This document shows positions 19,039 to 28,280 of a stretch of 64,000 nucleotides of DNA, in pieces (position 1 is the stretch's first letter; every line of letters begins with the position of its first letter). The stretch is from Alloprevotella tannerae (GTDB lineage: Bacteria > Bacteroidota > Bacteroidia > Bacteroidales > Bacteroidaceae), in assembly GCA_015259125.1 (NCBI GenBank), contig JABZGR010000003.1, positions 62,001 through 126,000 of the forward strand, in the 5' to 3' direction. The notes beneath the pieces were generated by a model, which ran no database searches, was not told the DNA's origin, and worked only from the letters and a program-made list of their open reading frames with translations. A program made the position numbers and the translations under genes.

Positions 19039-19081
19039 AGTGCCGCAACAGCATATGCTAAGCATCCGCTGTTGCGGCACT
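19039..19081 (-). promoter_or_regulatory. 14-bp perfect hairpin between susB and susC
   Basis: AGTGCCGCAACAGC (19039-19052) and GCTGTTGCGGCACT (19068-19081) pair perfectly; the 15-nt loop can pair further (ATGCT/AGCAT). It begins 11 nt after the susB stop. The minus strand has no T-run after it, so an RNA processing or stability point that sets the susB/susC ratio fits better than a full terminator. Confidence 0.65.
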
Positions 19082-19092
19082 ACTATATATAT

Positions 19093-21267
19093 TTATTTAC
19101 GGATGATACTGATTGCGAAGCCACCACCGCTTGCAGCGCGAAGCGAGAGTTTAGTTTTGTTCGTTACGACCATCTTTTTAATCGTGTAAGCCTTCGGATT
19201 TTTATCCCAGCTCGCATCTTTGGCATCAGCGTAGATGGTTGCCTCATATTTTGCCCCGGGTGTGAGGAAGTCGAAGTTGAGTTTAGATGTATGGCCATTC
19301 TCATCTGCCGTACAACCTACGAACCAGTTGTCCGTGCCTTTGGCTTTACGGGCAATAGTAACGTAATCACCGGGTTCTGCTTCAAGATACAAACTCTTAT
19401 CCCAGTCTAACGCCACATCTTTAATAAACTGGAAGGCATCCATGTGGGCTTGATAATGTTCGGGAATGTCGGCTGCCATCTGCAACGGACTATACATCGT
19501 CACGTAGAGGGCCAATTGGCGCGCCAAGGTCGAGCGTACTCTTGAGCCGTTGTTCGGATTCATCTTGGAAAGGTCCATCTCGAAAATACCGGGTGTGTAG
19601 TCCATCGGACCGCCTATGAGTCGGGTGAAAGGAAGAATAGTCGTGTGATCAACAGGGTTGCCACCGAAAGCCTCATATTCCGTTCCGCGCGCACTTTCGT
19701 TGCCGATCAAGTTAGGATATGTGCGGCAAATACCCGTAGGGCGCGTTGCCTCGTGCGCATTAACCATCAATTTATAATCAGCAGCCTTCGTCAGGCAATA
19801 GAGGTAGTGATTATTTATCCACTGATCGTAGTGGTGGTCTCCACGCGGCAACATGTTGCCCACATAGCCGCTCTTTACGGCAGGATAACCATTGTCTACC
19901 ATAAATTGATACGCCTTATCAAGATGGCGCTCATAGTTGCGCGTTGACGCAGACGTTTCGTGGTGCATAATCATCTTTATACCTTTTGAGGCAGCGTAAG
20001 CATGAATGTCTTTAACGTCAAAATCAGGATACGGCGTCACGAAATCGAAAACGGAGTCTTTTTCGTGGCCAAACCAGTCTTCCCAGCCTTCGTTCCAGCC
20101 TTCTACGAGGACGGCGTCGAAGCCGTGTTCGGCTGCGAAATCAATGTAGCGCTTCACGTTGGCTGTGTTTGCACTGTGTCTTCCGTTGGGTTTTGTTTTC
20201 GCATAATCGGTTTCGCCGAGTCTTACGGTCTGTAAGTCGTCGGTATAAGCCCACGTACCTTTATTGGTTATCATATCCCACCAAACGCCGATGTATTTTG
20301 TCGGTTTAATCCAGCTCGTATCTTTTATTTTGCACGGCTCGTTGAGGTTGAGCGTCATACGGGAAGCCAGAATGTCTGCCCCTTTGTCGCCAACGATAAT
20401 CGTTCGCCACGGCGATACGCAGGGCGTCTGCATATAGCCTTTATCTCCGCGTGCGTCGGGCGTTAGCCAGCTTTCGAAGGTCATCGTCTTGTCGTCCAAG
20501 TTGAGGTGCATTGTCGAGTAGTCAATGCAAGCAGCTTCGTGCAAGTTGATATAGAGGCCGTCGGCCGTTTTTAGCATCAACGCCGTCTGTACGCCGGTCG
20601 GCGAGAACGGGGTTTGCGAAGAATTAGGGGTGATTGCGGCCTTCATTTTGCCGCGTATTTCAGAGAGTTTTGACGTAACGGTTTCATACTCCTGCGTATC
20701 GTAGTCGCCCGGGAGCCACCAAGCCGTGTGGTCGCCCGCCATAGCAAACTGCGAGCGCTCTTCTTTGATGGTAAAGTAGGTCAAATTCTTCTGCGAGGGG
20801 AACTCGTAACGGAAGCCGAGTCCGTCATCAAACAATCTGAAGCGGATAATAATATAGCGATCATTTTTCGGCTGTTCGAGCGTTACAGCCATTTCGTTAT
20901 AATGATTGCGAATGCTGCTTTCTTCGCCCCAAACGGGTTGCCAAGTTTCGTCGAAAGCGGAGGTTTCGGTCTTAGTCAAGCGGAAGCCCGTCATTAAATC
21001 GGCTTTCTGATCCAAAGTAGCGGCGTCTTTGCGCTGCTTAAACTCGAAGTCGACCGCAGCATTGGGATCCTCGCGTTTGAGTTCGAGGCCCAACATCGAG
21101 GGGCGAACAACGGTTCTCCCTTTGTAGGTTAACGAATATACGGGGCGTCCCGCGGCGTTCAAACTAAACGTCATCTTAAAATTGCCATTGGGTGAGGCCA
21201 ACTCTTGCGCGTGCAAGCCGAGTGCGGTTGCAACGAAGAGGAACAAGACAGAAAGGAACTTTTTCAT
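19093..21267 (-). CDS. susB: GH97 alpha-glucosidase, SusB-like
   Basis: The start is set at ATG 21267 (724 residues) because a signal peptide (MKKFLSVLFLFVATALGLHAQ) begins there; the 18 extra residues upstream would overlap the promoter box. The protein has the GH97 layout: an N-terminal beta-sandwich (ASPNGNFKMTFSLNAAGRPVYSLTYKGR), a TIM barrel with GVWWDMITNKGTW, VLVEGWNEGWEDW, HHETSASTRNYE and NAHEATRPTG, the glutamate-rich NESARGTEYEAF, and a C-terminal beta domain. SusB releases glucose from malto-oligosaccharides in the periplasm. It is the first gene of the operon here; no susA or susR is in the window. Confidence 0.93.
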   Translation of the reverse strand: MKKFLSVLFLFVATALGLHAQELASPNGNFKMTFSLNAAGRPVYSLTYKGRTVVRPSMLGLELKREDPNAAVDFEFKQRKDAATLDQKADLMTGFRLTKTETSAFDETWQPVWGEESSIRNHYNEMAVTLEQPKNDRYIIIRFRLFDDGLGFRYEFPSQKNLTYFTIKEERSQFAMAGDHTAWWLPGDYDTQEYETVTSKLSEIRGKMKAAITPNSSQTPFSPTGVQTALMLKTADGLYINLHEAACIDYSTMHLNLDDKTMTFESWLTPDARGDKGYMQTPCVSPWRTIIVGDKGADILASRMTLNLNEPCKIKDTSWIKPTKYIGVWWDMITNKGTWAYTDDLQTVRLGETDYAKTKPNGRHSANTANVKRYIDFAAEHGFDAVLVEGWNEGWEDWFGHEKDSVFDFVTPYPDFDVKDIHAYAASKGIKMIMHHETSASTRNYERHLDKAYQFMVDNGYPAVKSGYVGNMLPRGDHHYDQWINNHYLYCLTKAADYKLMVNAHEATRPTGICRTYPNLIGNESARGTEYEAFGGNPVDHTTILPFTRLIGGPMDYTPGIFEMDLSKMNPNNGSRVRSTLARQLALYVTMYSPLQMAADIPEHYQAHMDAFQFIKDVALDWDKSLYLEAEPGDYVTIARKAKGTDNWFVGCTADENGHTSKLNFDFLTPGAKYEATIYADAKDASWDKNPKAYTIKKMVVTNKTKLSLRAASGGGFAISIIRK

Positions 21268-21296
21268 TATAATCTGATTGTTTGGTTTTTGTTTTG

Positions 21297-21304
21297 CAAA
21301 AATA
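21297..21304 (-). promoter_or_regulatory. -7 box of the sus operon promoter
   Basis: TATTTTTG on the minus strand matches TAnnTTTG and lies 30 nt before the susB ATG. A TCTG sits at the expected -33 distance instead of TTTG, so the upstream box is weak, as expected for a promoter that needs an activator. Confidence 0.5.
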
Positions 21305-21745
21305 CAACGCTTAACAATCACTTGCAGACAATATAAGAAAACATGTAGGTCTTTAGAAAGAAGAATTTCCTATAATCTTTTATATGACAGCTATTTATAT
21401 TTTTTTAGGCATCCTATTTATGTAGACTCCATGTAAATTCATTTGCAAAGTAAATTTTACAAAAGGGCGTTGTAATTTCACCAAAACCCTCTTTTTGTTT
21501 ATTCTAAAATAGCAATTTTGCCCTTGTGAAAAACTTCATTTCTTCGTTATTTGAAGCCGTTTGAAGTTGATAAACGAACAGTCCAAACGCCTTCGGGTAG
21601 ATCTATCTTCCCCAAGTGGAGTTATGAATCGCTGCAGCGCGCGACAGGTAATGCAACGCGAATATTGGGATTTAGGCCATCTTTACGCAAACTACAAACG
21701 GGATAAGGCTATCATTTTCAACAAGCAACGCGCATAGGCGATTCG

Positions 21746-21823
21746 TTTGCTGCCACCAAACGATGGTTTGCTGCCGGCAAACGATGGTTTGGCGCGAGCA
21801 TACGATAGTTTGCTGCCGGCAAA
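21746..21823 (+). repeat. Family-1 intergenic array C: four modules, 21-bp period
   Basis: Modules start at 21746, 21767, 21788 and 21809. Cores include TTTGCTGCCACCAAA and TTTGCTGCCGGCAAA (twice); the third module (TTTGGCGCGAGCATA) is diverged. Linkers are CGATGG, CGATGG and CGATAG. A decayed fifth half-module (TTGCTTG) may follow at about 21830. Confidence 0.88.
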
Positions 21824-22270
21824 CAATAATTGCTTGCGTAGGTGGCGCGGTGAAATGGGAAATCTATGGCTGTTTAATCAGTCGCCGTGAAAGGGATTTT
21901 TGCATTTTACGCGGGTTTTTGAAGATAGGACTACTTCTTTAAGGCTTTTTAGGGGAATAAAAGGGGAGAATAATCCGGTTATTACAGTCGGAAGGGATGG
22001 TAGATTTAGACTTTTGAACAGGCATTAAGATTTAAATGGTTCACTTCCGAAATTACGCATAATGAAGTAGGCTAAATATAGGCTAATCTGCGATGAAATG
22101 GGCAAAAATATGCATTTTCAGTCTCAAAAGAGGGAGGAAATATTGGCCCACCTTAAAGCCGTCAGAGCGGTCTAAGCGCTGCTCGGTTCGTGGTGTGAGA
22201 AGAAGAACGCGGGGCACGAGAAAATTTAATTTGGGAAAGCGTTTGTTCTACGAATAACGGGCTTTTTATG

Positions 22271-22278
22271 TAAATTTG
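22271..22278 (+). promoter_or_regulatory. -7 promoter box of the leucine-rich-repeat gene
   Basis: TAAATTTG matches TAnnTTTG, 94 nt before the ATG. The nearest upstream TTTG is 25 bp away rather than 19-22, so the promoter is probable but not ideal. Confidence 0.45.
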
Positions 22279-22372
22279 CAAACACAACCAACTTAGTTTA
22301 GCGCTTGGCCGGCTTCTTTACTTGCCTTGTGCGCTTATAAATCAATATGTCTAACATACTTAATTTTACATT

Positions 22373-24058
22373 ATGCATTCAAAACTTTTACATCTCTCCG
22401 CCGGATTGGTGCTGAGCGCGGCTTTTTGCACACCGGCGCTTGCGGATCAAAGCAAACCTAAAGGCTACTCGACAGATCAGCCGAAAATAATACTTACTAC
22501 GGGCGAAGATCTCGATGAATGGACATTTATCATCAATGCTGACGAGGAGGAAATGGGCAATGTTTGGGTCGACTTGAACAATAACGGAACCTGCGACGAA
22601 GACGAGCCGGTCACAGACTTCGGCGGACAAGTCGATTTTACGTGCGTGGATAAAAAGATTACGATCTACGGAAATATTACGGGGCTCAACTGCGCGCAAA
22701 ATGATTTGACGTCGATTGATATTTCGGGCGCACCGCAGCTTCTTAAACTCTTGGCGGGCCGCAACCAATTGAAGAAAATCGATCTCAGTCACAACGCAAA
22801 CTTGCAAGAGCTTTATCTCTACAAGAATCAGATCACGACACTGGATCCCACGCCGTGCCAGTTTCTGCTCGAACTCGATGTGGATGAGAACAAACTGAAT
22901 GAAATAAATCTGAGCAACTGCCCGAATTTGACTAAATTCTCTTGCACGCGCAATGCGATTAAGACGCTCGACCTTTCATCGCAGAGGAATCTGCGCATAC
23001 TCTATTGCGGCGGAAACAACTTGACCTCGCTCGACCTCTCTAAATGCGAGGAACTGCGGGAGGCTACGTGCGCCAACAACTTGCTGGAGAACATTTCGAT
23101 TGCTGCAAACAAAAAGTTGAAGGAGTTCTACTGCGCGGCAAATAAATTCACAACGTTGGATGTTTCACAAAACACAAAAATCGAACTGCTCGACTGTCGC
23201 GATAATCAACTGACGTCGCTGGATGTCTCAAATCTCTATGAGCTACATACGCTGGCCTGCGGCTATAACCGCTTGAACACGCTGACTTTCCCGATCGAAA
23301 AGGATGGCAAACACGCGGGACTGATCAATCTTTACGCCCAAAGCAACGCGCTTTCTCACTTGGCGCTGGAGCGCACACCGGATATGAAGGTGCTTTATGT
23401 GATGGAGAATAATTTTAGCGAATTGGAGTTGGAACTGATCCCGCAATTGACGCTGTTTAGCTGTTCGTCGAACCCGATTAAAGAACTTTCAACGGGGGCA
23501 AACAGTATGCTGAAAACGCTGGGCGCAGCTAATGCACAACTAAAGTCGTTGGATTTGAGTTCGAACAGGGCGCTGATGGTTTTGCAATGCTACGGCAACG
23601 AAATAAACGGGGAAGCAATGACGGCTATGATTGCGTCGCTGCCTGCACGTAGCGCGATGGAACCGGGCGAAGCTTTCGTTGTGAACACGCCGAAAGGAGA
23701 TAAGAACGTCATTCGCCAAGCTGATGTGGAAGCAGCCAAGAAGATTCATTGGCAAATCTTTAACTTCCTCGACGGCGTTAACGAAGGACGCAACCCATAT
23801 GAGGGGGTAGAGGTTGGCATTCAGACGCCGGAAGTTGTTAACCCGTCATTGTCACTGATGTCTTCCGGCCGCGCACTCTATATTAAAATGGAAGGCAAGG
23901 CTACACAAGACCAGCTTTACGTCATTGACGCTGCGGGGCGCACGGTCTTGACACAGAAATTGGATAAAGGCTCTAACGTCGTGGCATTACCGAATTTGGC
24001 GAGCGGCGTTTACGTAGCACGTATCGGACAATGGAACCGGAAGTTTAGCATTCAATAA
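22373..24058 (+). CDS. Secreted leucine-rich-repeat protein with sorting-type C-terminus
   Basis: 561 residues with a signal peptide ending TPALADQ. From ~residue 100 to ~410 there are about a dozen leucine-rich repeats of ~21-23 residues with the pattern L..L..S.N..L..L.C..N.L..L (LTSLDLSKCEELREATCANN; LTSLDVSNLYELHTLACGYN). The last ~80 residues (LYVIDAAGRTVLTQKLDKG, LPNLASGVYVARIGQWNRKFSIQ) have the form of a type IX secretion type A sorting domain, so export across the outer membrane is likely. A surface adhesin or binding role is inference. It is a single-gene unit with a strong terminator behind it. Confidence 0.88.
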   Translation: MHSKLLHLSAGLVLSAAFCTPALADQSKPKGYSTDQPKIILTTGEDLDEWTFIINADEEEMGNVWVDLNNNGTCDEDEPVTDFGGQVDFTCVDKKITIYGNITGLNCAQNDLTSIDISGAPQLLKLLAGRNQLKKIDLSHNANLQELYLYKNQITTLDPTPCQFLLELDVDENKLNEINLSNCPNLTKFSCTRNAIKTLDLSSQRNLRILYCGGNNLTSLDLSKCEELREATCANNLLENISIAANKKLKEFYCAANKFTTLDVSQNTKIELLDCRDNQLTSLDVSNLYELHTLACGYNRLNTLTFPIEKDGKHAGLINLYAQSNALSHLALERTPDMKVLYVMENNFSELELELIPQLTLFSCSSNPIKELSTGANSMLKTLGAANAQLKSLDLSSNRALMVLQCYGNEINGEAMTAMIASLPARSAMEPGEAFVVNTPKGDKNVIRQADVEAAKKIHWQIFNFLDGVNEGRNPYEGVEVGIQTPEVVNPSLSLMSSGRALYIKMEGKATQDQLYVIDAAGRTVLTQKLDKGSNVVALPNLASGVYVARIGQWNRKFSIQ

Positions 24059-24080
24059 GTTTCTTGATACTTTTCAAATA

Positions 24081-24117
24081 CGCAGCGACTCTTACGCAAA
24101 AAGAGTCGCTGCGTTTT
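24081..24117 (+). terminator. Intrinsic terminator of the leucine-rich-repeat gene
   Basis: CGCAGCGACTCTT (24081-24093) and AAGAGTCGCTGCG (24101-24113) form a perfect 13-bp stem with a 7-nt loop, followed by TTTTC. It lies 22 nt after the stop. Confidence 0.9.
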
Positions 24118-24150
24118 CTATTGGCCGCTTCCGCAAACGGAATTGGCAAA

Positions 24151-24193
24151 ACAAAATCCCGCCACGCGGCGCGCTTGCAACCGATGGCGGGAT
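24151..24193 (-). terminator. Terminator of the sugar-phosphate transferase gene
   Basis: ATCCCGCCA (24156-24164) pairs with TGGCGGGAT (24185-24193). The minus strand then reads TTTTGTTTTG. It lies 25 nt after the stop of the minus-strand gene. Confidence 0.75.
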
Positions 24194-24218
24194 AAATAAT
24201 GTGTGATTGAAAATCTTA

Positions 24219-25769
24219 TTATTTGTGCAAAGGCACTAAGGATGCCGGCTCCGTACTCGGATCTCGATCCTTGAGCAGTTCGAGCCAATGCTTATAGGCT
24301 ATTTTATCCGATTTGGCAGGATAGCGAATGACGATATGGTCGTTCTCTTTCTGATGTTCTATGTTGAGCAACAGCTTTCTGAACACAACATTGCTAACCC
24401 AAGTATACGGCATCTGCTTATCGGTAGAAAAGGATGAGGTATAGTTTTCAATACCTTTATGCTCAAACAAATTATGTAAAGCAAAAGCGGCCTTACCATA
24501 AGCGATCCACGAGTTCATATTGGGCATCGGAGAAACAACTATGTACTGGAGGCGATTTTCTTCCGTACGCATATGATACAAAATATGCTCTGAAGATGAT
24601 ACAGTGGCACACTGCGCTTCAGCCATCGCAGCTTCGAGGCCGTCAGCCGAATCAGCCGCGCCGGCGGCTTGCCGCCGGCGGCGGGCACGTATGAGCAAAG
24701 TAACGCCGTATTGGAGCAAGCAAAACACAATTATGTCGCCCAAGAATATAAGGTTAATATTGAGCTTGTAAGCTGCACCTACATTGATCAAGATAAAGAA
24801 TACGTCGAACGTAAGCAGAAGCACGAGCGTCGAACGCTGACTTAAACCGAGCGCCAACAGCTTGTGGTGGATGTGGGTCTTATCCGGCTTGAACGGGTGT
24901 CGACCGTGGAGCATCCGCAACACCATTACGCGGATGGCATCTAAACCCGGAATGAGCAGAACCGCCCAGCCCATAATAAAAGGCGTAGCATCGGTGACGC
25001 CGGTGGAGCTTGGCATCACAAAAATCACGCCCAGCAAACCCAGAATAAAGCCTACGACTTGACTGCCGCAATCGCCCATAAAGATCTTGTTGTGTCGCTC
25101 CACTTTGCCAAAGACATTGTAATAGAAGAACGGAACCAGAGCGCCCAGCAGCGCAAACGCGATGCCCGCACCTGCCACTACGCCCTGCCCGGCAAACTGC
25201 ACGCCGAAGAAGAACAAGGCCACCATACTCAAACCTGAAGCCAAGCCGTCGATGCCGTCGATTAAATTGATGGCATTTATAATATAGACGATCAAGAGCA
25301 CAGTTAGCGGCTGCCCGATAAAGGGCGAAATCTCATAAACCCCGAAGAGCCCATAAAGATTATTGATCCACAGATCTGAAAGTACGATCAAAAGGGCGCA
25401 AATCGTTTGAACTAAAAACTTCAGCTTGTAATTTACACCGTTCAAATCGTCAGCTATGCCCTCTACATACAATAATATGAGGGCACAAAGTCCGAGCGTC
25501 GGCGGCTTAGCGGCCAAGATGTCGACCTCACGATTGTCGGTGACGCCCTGCAATATGGTTCCCAAGCCGTAAAGGAGCGTATAAGCAAAGATCAGCGCCG
25601 GCGTAAAGGCGATGCCGCCCAAACGCGGAACGATACCGGTGTGAACTTTCCGCTCGTTGACGGTATCGAAAAGTTTCCGGCGAAAGGATATGAGTATGAT
25701 GCGTGGGATCATCAGTGCCGAAACTAAGGCACTGGCGACGAAGCTCATTAATATGGCGAATAGCGTCAT
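24219..25769 (-). CDS. Polyprenyl-phosphate GlcNAc-1-phosphate transferase (WecA/TagO family) with C-terminal extension
   Basis: 516 residues; the first ~355 are a polytopic membrane enzyme of the MraY/WecA family. Signatures: LFDTVNERKVHTGIVPRLGG near the N-terminus, the catalytic NAINLIDGIDGLASG, FMGDCGSQVVGFILG, and the basic cytoplasmic loop HGRHPFKPDKTHIHHKLLALG. It transfers a sugar phosphate from a UDP-sugar to undecaprenyl phosphate, the first step of surface polysaccharide assembly. Family members are usually ~330-380 residues; this one carries ~150 extra soluble residues after the last membrane segment (from RARRRRQAAG onward) that I do not recognise. No glycosyltransferases lie nearby, so the polysaccharide locus must be elsewhere. 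Confidence 0.9.
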   Translation of the reverse strand: MTLFAILMSFVASALVSALMIPRIILISFRRKLFDTVNERKVHTGIVPRLGGIAFTPALIFAYTLLYGLGTILQGVTDNREVDILAAKPPTLGLCALILLYVEGIADDLNGVNYKLKFLVQTICALLIVLSDLWINNLYGLFGVYEISPFIGQPLTVLLIVYIINAINLIDGIDGLASGLSMVALFFFGVQFAGQGVVAGAGIAFALLGALVPFFYYNVFGKVERHNKIFMGDCGSQVVGFILGLLGVIFVMPSSTGVTDATPFIMGWAVLLIPGLDAIRVMVLRMLHGRHPFKPDKTHIHHKLLALGLSQRSTLVLLLTFDVFFILINVGAAYKLNINLIFLGDIIVFCLLQYGVTLLIRARRRRQAAGAADSADGLEAAMAEAQCATVSSSEHILYHMRTEENRLQYIVVSPMPNMNSWIAYGKAAFALHNLFEHKGIENYTSSFSTDKQMPYTWVSNVVFRKLLLNIEHQKENDHIVIRYPAKSDKIAYKHWLELLKDRDPSTEPASLVPLHK

Positions 25770-26099
25770 TGTATGCTTTTACTTTGCTTTAAGAACAATC
25801 GCGTCGCGGCGGACTATCAAAGTTGTAAATGCAGCCTTTGGTCGGTAGAACATCGTTTAAACTTTGATTCCAACTATTTGAGGCGTCGTTGTCAAGAGGT
25901 TGCGAGGAGCCCCTCTTGCTTTCATTGGCCTGAAGCGAAGGTTTCAATGCAGAATCTCGCCCTGCGAGCGGCCTTTCTTCAGGTATGTTGCTTGGGTCTC
26001 TCCTTTATGTAACGCGCCAATTGCACAAAAATTGCGGTATGCTCTTATTTTTATTTCCTTTTTTTGTTCTTTTTTTGCGCTGCGCCGCGTTGCATTTGC
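25770..26099. other. 330-bp gap without a gene
   Basis: The only structure seen is CAAGAGG (25893-25899) paired with CCTCTTG (25912-25918), a weak 7-bp stem. No -7 box for the downstream minus-strand gene was found. Confidence 0.4.
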
Positions 26100-27179
26100 T
26101 CAACGGCGTTCAGTAGCGGCCGGCGTCGCAGTAGAATCACGGTCGACGCAGGCAAAGCCGTTGCGCAGCAAAATTTCATCGCGCCAGACCTCAATTTTCT
26201 CCGCGATGTCTACCGGCCGATTCGGCGCATCAAGCAGCGCATCGAGCTGCATTGAAACCTGTCGACTCAGGCGAGCAATCAGTTCCCTTCCAGCGGCATC
26301 CGTGAGCATCAAATCTTGACGAAAAGCCGCTAATCGCTCCCATAGATAGCACAAAATCTCAAGCGCCGCGCCCCAATCGGCTTGCGCCTGCCGCTCCTGC
26401 GCCGTTTCGATCCAGCGCGCCCCGCTACCGGCGAGCAGCAAGCGGTCAGTCGACGTCTGCGGCTTGAAAAGCGTTCGCTCCACAGCCGTTTGCAAATCCG
26501 TCAGCCCCTCTTCCGAAACAGCCGAACTTTCGTGCTCTTCAGCGCGTCGCATACGAATATAATCCGCTACGTTTTCAAACGATTCGCGATGGATTCCGCC
26601 GACAGCAATCGTCAGATCTCCGACGCGCATAACCAATTTTCGATCGCGGTCTATCCGAATAATGTAGCCCTCCAAGCCTGCCATTGGGCCGGAAGTTATA
26701 CGAACGAGCTGACTACCGGCGTAATGTTCAAACGGATGAAGCAGAAAACGGATGCGCGTAGCGTCAAGTTCGGCGATCTTCATAAAGGGTTGCATCACGG
26801 CGTGCGGAATTCGGGCCACGCAGCGCGTAGCATAATCGCGCGCCAAGTGCAATTCCGGCAAGCGATCTTTGAAGTAGGCCTCGATAGCCTTCACTTCCCC
26901 CTGAATAAATATGAGTCCGCTGATCGTCGGGCGCAATTGTTTGCACACTTTGTCGTGATTACGAATATAATTGCACGATTGATGCACAAACGTAGGAAAG
27001 AAATTGTCCGCTTTCAGCTTTTGTATAATGTGCTTGAGGCGCACATTGTGCGTAAAGAAGTAACTCCAATCAGCATCAAGGGCCGGTCTTGATTCAGCAC
27101 GGGCCATCTGCTTTTGCACCCGACGCAAGTTCGTCGCCGCAGGGCCTTCTATTGTATTGTCTTCTTTATGTTCCGCCAT
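26100..27179 (-). CDS. NusG-like transcription factor (UpxY-like, KOW domain) with long C-terminus
   Basis: The start is set at ATG 27179 (359 residues); the promoter -7 box at 27234-27241 rules out the longer form. Residues ~38-150 resemble the NusG N-terminal domain (DWSYFFTHNVRLKHIIQKL, FPTFVHQSCNYIRNHDK, PTISGLIFIQG). A KOW motif follows (GSQLVRITSGPMAGLEGYIIRIDRDRK, written with hallmark residues). In Bacteroides, UpxY antiterminators of this type head capsule operons. This one is followed, after 330 bp, by a sugar-phosphate transferase, but not by a capsule operon. The ~140-residue C-terminal region is helical and unrecognised. Confidence 0.75.
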   Translation of the reverse strand: MAEHKEDNTIEGPAATNLRRVQKQMARAESRPALDADWSYFFTHNVRLKHIIQKLKADNFFPTFVHQSCNYIRNHDKVCKQLRPTISGLIFIQGEVKAIEAYFKDRLPELHLARDYATRCVARIPHAVMQPFMKIAELDATRIRFLLHPFEHYAGSQLVRITSGPMAGLEGYIIRIDRDRKLVMRVGDLTIAVGGIHRESFENVADYIRMRRAEEHESSAVSEEGLTDLQTAVERTLFKPQTSTDRLLLAGSGARWIETAQERQAQADWGAALEILCYLWERLAAFRQDLMLTDAAGRELIARLSRQVSMQLDALLDAPNRPVDIAEKIEVWRDEILLRNGFACVDRDSTATPAATERR

Positions 27180-27233
27180 TATTTCAACGCAATGCAGCGG
27201 CACACGCGCCAAACTGCTCCAGAATATTGCGTG

Positions 27234-27241
27234 CAAATATA
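27234..27241 (-). promoter_or_regulatory. -7 box of the NusG-like gene
   Basis: TATATTTG on the minus strand matches TAnnTTTG, 54 nt before ATG 27179. No TTTG is seen at the usual upstream distance. Confidence 0.45.
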
Positions 27242-27572
27242 AAGAAAACCATCCTACATTTTTATATAAAGTAGTAAAAAACGCGGCCTTAGTCGTAGCA
27301 TTTTTTAATATTGGCAGACTGTAAACCTATAAAGGCACAAAGACAAAGATCGGAAGACTTGCCGGCTGCAAGGGCGAAGCGTTGGCGGAAGCTACCGTTG
27401 GGAAACGCACTGAGAGCGCCAAGTGCTGCGGGAATGCAGCCTTTTCAAAACGACCTTAAGAGGGCGATGGGAGGCGGCTTGCGGCCATTTATAGAACAAT
27501 ACCTTCAAGACGATCAATAGACTCTTTTTTCGCATTTCGCCCACACTTAGCGTACAACTTACGATAACAGCC
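27242..27572. other. 330-bp gap without a gene
   Basis: Lies between the NusG-like promoter and the phosphatase stop. Plus-strand frames here (27311-27520) have no family resemblance and no start signal. No terminator was found for the phosphatase gene. Confidence 0.4.
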
Positions 27573-28016
27573 TCAGAGAATCCTCGGAAGGGCTGCGCAT
27601 AGATCAGCATAGGTCTTCTCAAAATCACGCGTATACCACGGATCAGCCACATCACGATTTTCGCCGATCAGCGTCATCAATAGGCTTATCTTGTCCGCTT
27701 TATCTTCTATGCCTATCATAGGAAGCCGGCGAAGGTTGTTTCTATCCATCACGAAAATCCGGTCATAATAATCATAGTCGGCTTGCGTCATTTTCCGCGC
27801 CGCTCTATGCTCGAACGGGACGCCATGATTGCGCAGGCAATGCTTAGCCGGAGGATACATATCGTTACCTATTTCCTCTGTCGACGTAGCTACACTATCT
27901 ATCTCAAACTCCCGCTCTCTTCCGGCGTCTTTTGCTAGCTTCTTCATCAGAAATTCAGCCATCGGACTTCGGCATATATTGCCATGACATACAAAGAGAA
28001 TCTTCTGCTGCTTCAT
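27573..28016 (-). CDS. Low-molecular-weight protein tyrosine phosphatase
   Basis: 147 residues, the normal family length. The P-loop CHGNICRSP gives Cys10-X5-Arg16 at the N-terminus, and the catalytic acid is the Asp of VADPWYTRDF near residue 122. These cytoplasmic enzymes dephosphorylate tyrosine, often on bacterial tyrosine kinases that control polysaccharide export (Wzc/Ptk partners). The nearby sugar-phosphate transferase and NusG-like gene fit that, although no kinase is in the window. Confidence 0.95.
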   Translation of the reverse strand: MKQQKILFVCHGNICRSPMAEFLMKKLAKDAGREREFEIDSVATSTEEIGNDMYPPAKHCLRNHGVPFEHRAARKMTQADYDYYDRIFVMDRNNLRRLPMIGIEDKADKISLLMTLIGENRDVADPWYTRDFEKTYADLCAALPRIL

Positions 28017-28031
28017 ACCTTATTTTTCGGG

Positions 28032-28065
28032 CAAAGATAAGCATTTGCTTTGAATGAAACTCAAA
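28032..28065 (-). promoter_or_regulatory. Promoter of the tyrosine phosphatase gene
   Basis: On the minus strand TTTG (28062-28065), 22 bp, TATCTTTG (28032-28039). The start codon is 16 nt further on, giving a very short leader. Confidence 0.55.
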
Positions 28066-28280
28066 TGCCTCGCGCTTATACCCAAGCGCTTTAATCGATT
28101 GTCTGCGCCACCCATTACCGCAGGAGAAAGAGGCAGACTTATATGCTGTTTCGATTGATTCGCACACAATCAAGCTACTTTGCCTAAATCGACCTAAGGC
28201 AGGCGATTTTCACAAACTGGCGGCCAAAAACGAAGGGGCAGGCCTGCGCTGCGCTCGCTAAGGTAGCGATATGTTTTTGG

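Larger units (their letters stand above)
21322..22372. other. 1.05-kb divergent intergenic region susB / leucine-rich-repeat gene
   Basis: No credible gene. It contains repeat array C (21746-21823), the LRR-gene promoter box (22271-22278) and, at 22091-22101, the 11-mer CGATGAAATGG that also occurs in the gaps at 28565 and 55085. The AT-rich stretch 21340-21560 has no clear structure. Confidence 0.6.
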
